NCBI GenBank assembly: GCA_003641695.1
Contig: QNBL01000102.1
Location: forward strand, 1 to 8,591
Source of the DNA: Spirochaetota bacterium
GTDB taxonomy: Bacteria; Spirochaetota; Spirochaetia; B11-G9
Direction of reading: 5' to 3'
DNA: 8,591 nt
Shown: piece after piece, positions 5,518 to 8,591 of the stretch
How the letters are laid out: every line of letters begins with the position of its first letter
Numbering within the stretch: the stretch's first letter is position 1
Notes under the pieces: model-generated
What the model saw: only the letters and a program-made list of their open reading frames with translations
Database searches by the model: none
Told to the model about the DNA's origin: nothing
Translations under genes and position numbers: made by a program

Positions 5518-7593
5518 ATGGGACAGGAAAATATACTTATTGTAGAAGATGAACGTATCATTGCAATTGATCTCCAGGGCAGACTGACCCGTTTCGGTTA
5601 TCCTAAACCGGTTATTGCAACAAACGGAATCGATGCATTAAAAGAGATCGAGATCCGTAAACCCGATATAATTCTTATGGATATCATGCTATCCAGCGGA
5701 TTTGACGGGATCGAAACCGCAAATATCATCAACAAAAAACACAATATCCCCATAATATTCCTTACTGCCTATTCCGATGAGAAAACCCTGGAAAGAGCAA
5801 AAGAAGCAGAACCGGCAGCTTACCTGTTAAAACCATTCAAAGAGAGAGAGCTGTTTACCACTATCGAGATGGCTCTTTTCAAGTTTAAGACCGATGAGAA
5901 AACAAAAAGACAGGAAAGGTGGTCCGCAGCTATTCTGAGAAGCATCGGTGACGGTATAATAGCCATTAATCAAAGTGGCAACATAGACTTTTTAAACCCT
6001 CAGGCGGAAAACATTCTTGGAGTAAAGCAGGAGGATGTAAAAAATCTTCCCCTAAGTGATATATTCAACCCGCTGGATTCAGTCAACAAACTTCCTCTCG
6101 ATCTGCCCCTGAATATTCCTCATTCCATTCAGCGGGTAAACTACAAAAACTGTGTGTTACTGGCAAAAAACGGAAATGCTATCCATATTGAGGGCTCTCT
6201 GTCCCCCATAATAGACAAGTTTGGAAACGTTGAGGGAAAGGTTGTTGCGTTCCGGGATATCTCACAGATACAAAAGCTCTCCGAAACCGTTTCCTACCAG
6301 GAATCCCATGATGCATTAACAGGGTTGATGAACAGGAAAGGGTTTACCCTGAAGCTGAACGAGCTTTCAGAGGAAGCAAAAAGCGGTATAAAGACCCATG
6401 CCTTTCTTTATATGGACCTGGACCAGTTTAAAGTAATTAATGATATCTATGGTCACAAAGCCGGTGATGAAATGCTCTTGCAAACAACTGAAACCATAAA
6501 CAGCGTAGTGAGAAGCAGTGATATCTGTGCAAGGTTGGGAAGTGATGAATTCGGGATAATCCTGGAAGGTGCTCAGCTTCAGCATGCCCTTTTTATAGGG
6601 GAAAGGCTTCAGTCAAGGTTAAATGAGAATAAAATTGTCCATGAAAAAGAAACCTTCCCTATAACATCAAGTATCGGTCTTGTTCTTATAGATGAAATGG
6701 CCGGCGATGCGCAAAGGATCCTTTCCAATGCAGATGAAGCATGCAGCATAGCAAAGGATGAAGGGGGTAAAAAGATAATTGTTTACAACGATGATGAAAA
6801 TCTCTTTGCCAAGCGCCGGGGTGAAATGGAGTGGATACCCCGCCTTAAGAAGGCACTTAAGGAGAACCAGTTTGAACTTTTCTATCAGCCTATTGTACCT
6901 GTAAACAATACCAACACATTAAAAAAATGTGAGATTCTCATCCGGTTGAAAAACGGGGATGACTATATACCTCCTTCACAGTTTCTCCCCTCTGCTGAAA
7001 GGTATAACCTTATGCCTGCAATAGACAGATGGGTAATAACCGAGTCCTTCAAGAAATTTAAACAATTAAAAGATGTCATTGCAGAGGGGGAAAATCCATA
7101 CATGTTTAGTGTCAATCTTTCCCCGGAATTTCTGGCAGATGAGGCATCCTATGATTTCATCTCCTATTCTCTGGAAGAATTTGATATCCCCCCCTCTTCA
7201 ATATGCTTTGAGGTTACGGAGACTGCAGCCATAAGCAACATTCAGTCAGCAACTGATTTCATAAAGAAACTTAAGGCGAACGGCTGTTTCTTTGCCCTGG
7301 ATGATTTTGGAAGCGGTTTCTCTTCCTTCAACTATCTTAAAAACCTCCCCGTTGACTATTTGAAGATTGACGGTATCTTTGTACGGGATATGGATGTGGA
7401 TCCTGTAAACCGGGCAATGGTACAAGCCATAAACAGTCTTGGGCAGGTTATAGGGCTGGAAACAATAGCTGAATTTGTCCGGAATAAGGATATAATTGAA
7501 CATTTGAGAGAGATAAACGTGGATTACCTTCAGGGATACGAGGTTGGTAAACCACAGCCTCTATCAAAGTTAATAGAAGAACTTACCACGTAA
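5518..7593 (+). CDS. REC-PAS-GGDEF-EAL cyclic-di-GMP response regulator
   Basis: A 691-residue cytoplasmic two-component output protein predicted to control cyclic-di-GMP. REC (about 4-122) has acidic Asp11-Glu12, phosphoacceptor Asp55 (LMDIML), Thr83 and Lys105 (LLKPF). PAS (about 132-250) has the GDGIIAIN opening and GKVVAFRDIS ending. GGDEF (about 262-424) begins DALTGLMNR, keeps the metal and guanine region DLDQFKVINDIYGHKAGDE, and carries an RSSD inhibitory site (332-335) five residues before the signature, which reads GSDEF (341-345) instead of GGDEF. EAL (about 437-689) reads EIL at 472-474, NLSPEFL, FEVTET, LDDFGSGFSS, LKIDG and LQGYEVGKP, with AEFVRN (651-656) where AEGVEN/T is usual. 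Most phosphodiesterase ligands are present. Net activity is uncertain: diguanylate cyclase, phosphodiesterase or both. The partner kinase is not in the window. The ATG at 5518 starts right at the REC domain; upstream only a weak GAG serves as ribosome site. The stop lies five bases before aroK. Confidence 0.93.
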   Translation: MGQENILIVEDERIIAIDLQGRLTRFGYPKPVIATNGIDALKEIEIRKPDIILMDIMLSSGFDGIETANIINKKHNIPIIFLTAYSDEKTLERAKEAEPAAYLLKPFKERELFTTIEMALFKFKTDEKTKRQERWSAAILRSIGDGIIAINQSGNIDFLNPQAENILGVKQEDVKNLPLSDIFNPLDSVNKLPLDLPLNIPHSIQRVNYKNCVLLAKNGNAIHIEGSLSPIIDKFGNVEGKVVAFRDISQIQKLSETVSYQESHDALTGLMNRKGFTLKLNELSEEAKSGIKTHAFLYMDLDQFKVINDIYGHKAGDEMLLQTTETINSVVRSSDICARLGSDEFGIILEGAQLQHALFIGERLQSRLNENKIVHEKETFPITSSIGLVLIDEMAGDAQRILSNADEACSIAKDEGGKKIIVYNDDENLFAKRRGEMEWIPRLKKALKENQFELFYQPIVPVNNTNTLKKCEILIRLKNGDDYIPPSQFLPSAERYNLMPAIDRWVITESFKKFKQLKDVIAEGENPYMFSVNLSPEFLADEASYDFISYSLEEFDIPPSSICFEVTETAAISNIQSATDFIKKLKANGCFFALDDFGSGFSSFNYLKNLPVDYLKIDGIFVRDMDVDPVNRAMVQAINSLGQVIGLETIAEFVRNKDIIEHLREINVDYLQGYEVGKPQPLSKLIEELTT

Positions 7594-7598
7594 AACCT

Positions 7599-8129
7599 AT
7601 GCCGTCTATCTTTATCTTAATGGGAATCAAACACTGCGGGAAGACAACCATAGGTAAAATACTTTCCACTGCCATGAAAATCGATTTTATCGACCTGGAT
7701 GACGAAGTGGAAAAGCAGTATTCTCCGGATCGGAATTTAAGTTTCCGCAAGATCTACCAAAAGCTCGGCAGGGAGGGTTTTTCTCATCTTGAAACTGCTG
7801 CCTTGAGGAAACTGTACACGGAAATTTCAAAACCATTTATTTTGTCACTGGGGGGCGGTACTGTAGAGAACAGTAAAGCAGTAGCTATCCTTAAAAAATC
7901 AGGGTTTAAGATTTATCTGAAAGAGGAAGAATTAACCCTTTATAAACGGATTCTGTCCAACGGTTTACCCCCTTTTCTCGATAGTTCTGATCCCGGGCAG
8001 CAGTTCCATGCTCTTTATTTAAAAAGAGACAGTATGTATACTGCTCTGGCGGACCTTACCGTAAAGCTTGAAGGGAGAAATCCCGCTGCAGCTGCTGAAG
8101 CAGTAAGGTCTGCCATAAAGACAGTGTAA
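7599..8129 (+). CDS. aroK: Shikimate kinase, divergent at substrate-binding arginines
   Basis: A 176-residue cytoplasmic enzyme expected to phosphorylate shikimate at the 3-hydroxyl with ATP, the fifth step of the shikimate pathway. The Walker A loop is GIKHCGKTT (9-17), the shikimate-binding Asp motif is DLDDE (32-36), GGG of the third motif is at 85-87, and a late LKRDSMY (Arg143) matches the conserved RxxxY. Two usual residues are changed: the FRxxE motif that supplies a shikimate-contacting Arg reads FSHLE (61-65), and the lid R-P-L-L reads PPFL (124-127). Length matches the family (about 170-180). Being next to aroC supports the function. The ATG at 7599 has no Shine-Dalgarno and lies five bases after the preceding stop, so translation probably depends on termination-reinitiation; an ATG at 7620 is rejected because it would remove the first beta strand. 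Confidence 0.88.
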   Translation: MPSIFILMGIKHCGKTTIGKILSTAMKIDFIDLDDEVEKQYSPDRNLSFRKIYQKLGREGFSHLETAALRKLYTEISKPFILSLGGGTVENSKAVAILKKSGFKIYLKEEELTLYKRILSNGLPPFLDSSDPGQQFHALYLKRDSMYTALADLTVKLEGRNPAAAAEAVRSAIKTV

Positions 8130-8133
8130 GGAG
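8128..8133 (+). promoter_or_regulatory. aroC ribosome binding site embedded in the aroK stop
   Basis: AAGGAG starts inside the aroK TAA and sits six bases before the aroC ATG. It is the strongest Shine-Dalgarno in the plus-strand operon, in contrast to the absent site before aroK, and suggests aroC can be initiated independently. Confidence 0.8.
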
Positions 8134-8139
8134 CATATA

Positions 8140-8591
8140 ATGGCCGGAAGTACATTTGGTGATTTATTCAGAATAACCACTTTCGGAGAATCCCACGGTA
8201 AAGGTGTGGGGGTTATTATTGATGGGGTTCCTCCCGGAATAGAACTCAATGAACAGGATATTCAAAAAGAACTCGACCGGAGGAAACCCGGACAGTCTGA
8301 AATAACAACTCCAAGGAAAGAACCTGATACCATACACATTCTCTCCGGTATTTTCGAAGGGAAAACTACAGGAACACCGATAGGACTCATCCTTTATAAC
8401 CAGGACCAGAGGAGCGCAGACTATTCAGAGATAAAAGATCTCTTCCGCCCCGGTCATGCGGATTTTACCTATCTTAAAAAGTACGGGATACGGGATTACC
8501 GGGGCAGCGGCAGAGCTTCGGGCAGGGAAACTGCCGGCAGGGTTGCAGCCGGTGCTGTTGCAAAAAAAGTACTCAAACAGAAAGGCGTACA
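8140..8591 (+). CDS. aroC: Chorismate synthase, N-terminal part (runs off right edge)
   Basis: This enzyme converts 5-enolpyruvylshikimate 3-phosphate to chorismate using reduced FMN, the last step of the shikimate pathway, in the cytoplasm. The first 150 residues are visible of a usual 350-390. The N-terminal signature reads FGESHGKGVGVIIDGVPPG (15-33) with the conserved His19, then DRRKPGQ (46-52). RPGHADFTY (103-111) carries the second conserved His106, and the second signature GSGRASGRETAGRVAAGA spans 122-139. All expected N-terminal active-site motifs are intact. The gap to aroK is 10 bp, and the shared transcript places consecutive-pathway enzymes together (only the EPSP synthase step lies between them). 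Confidence 0.97.
   Translation, partial: MAGSTFGDLFRITTFGESHGKGVGVIIDGVPPGIELNEQDIQKELDRRKPGQSEITTPRKEPDTIHILSGIFEGKTTGTPIGLILYNQDQRSADYSEIKDLFRPGHADFTYLKKYGIRDYRGSGRASGRETAGRVAAGAVAKKVLKQKGV

Overview
This looks like a chromosomal segment from a spirochaete or a close relative with a moderately AT-rich genome. The main clue is a large lipoprotein with a loose lipobox (LNSC), three PEGA repeats and a family-9 carbohydrate-binding-like domain, a combination I associate with free-living spirochaetes. The odd shikimate kinase (GIKHCGKTT, LPPFL lid) fits as well. The assignment is inference from protein style and has not been tested by a search.

Layout, left to right. Positions 1 to about 300 hold an AT-rich, frame-broken minus-strand remnant that reads like the N-terminal part of a transposase and runs off the left edge. 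A near-consensus promoter (295-325) then drives the PEGA lipoprotein (332-2665). A strong hairpin (2676-2702) separates it from convergent minus-strand material: the 3' half of an oligopeptide/dipeptide ABC-transporter ATPase gene (2725 to about 3175), joined abruptly to the 5' end of an insertion sequence (about 3176-3362). Next come dgt (3388-4518), an HD-domain dNTP triphosphohydrolase, and its former operon partner, an M18 aminopeptidase gene (4515-5394) whose central third is missing. A divergent promoter region (5395-5517) leads to the plus-strand group: a REC-PAS-GGDEF-EAL cyclic-di-GMP response regulator (5518-7593), shikimate kinase aroK (7599-8129) and chorismate synthase aroC (8140 to the right edge).

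How the parts fit. The plus-strand genes are so tightly packed (5 and 10 bp gaps) that they are probably one transcript, placing a two-component cyclic-di-GMP regulator ahead of two late shikimate-pathway enzymes. On the minus strand the aminopeptidase and dgt overlap by four bases (ATGA), so dgt probably relied on translation of a gene that is now broken. Three damaged loci lie within 5.4 kb, two of them next to transposase remnants, which suggests local decay driven by mobile elements. An assembly error at either junction remains possible.

I found no convincing new defence or mobile system. The best leads are the two TATAAT-N6-ATG gene starts that imply leaderless mRNAs, the IS-ABC junction, the gutted M18 gene upstream of a coupled dgt, and an AroK lacking two arginines of the usual shikimate-binding and lid motifs.
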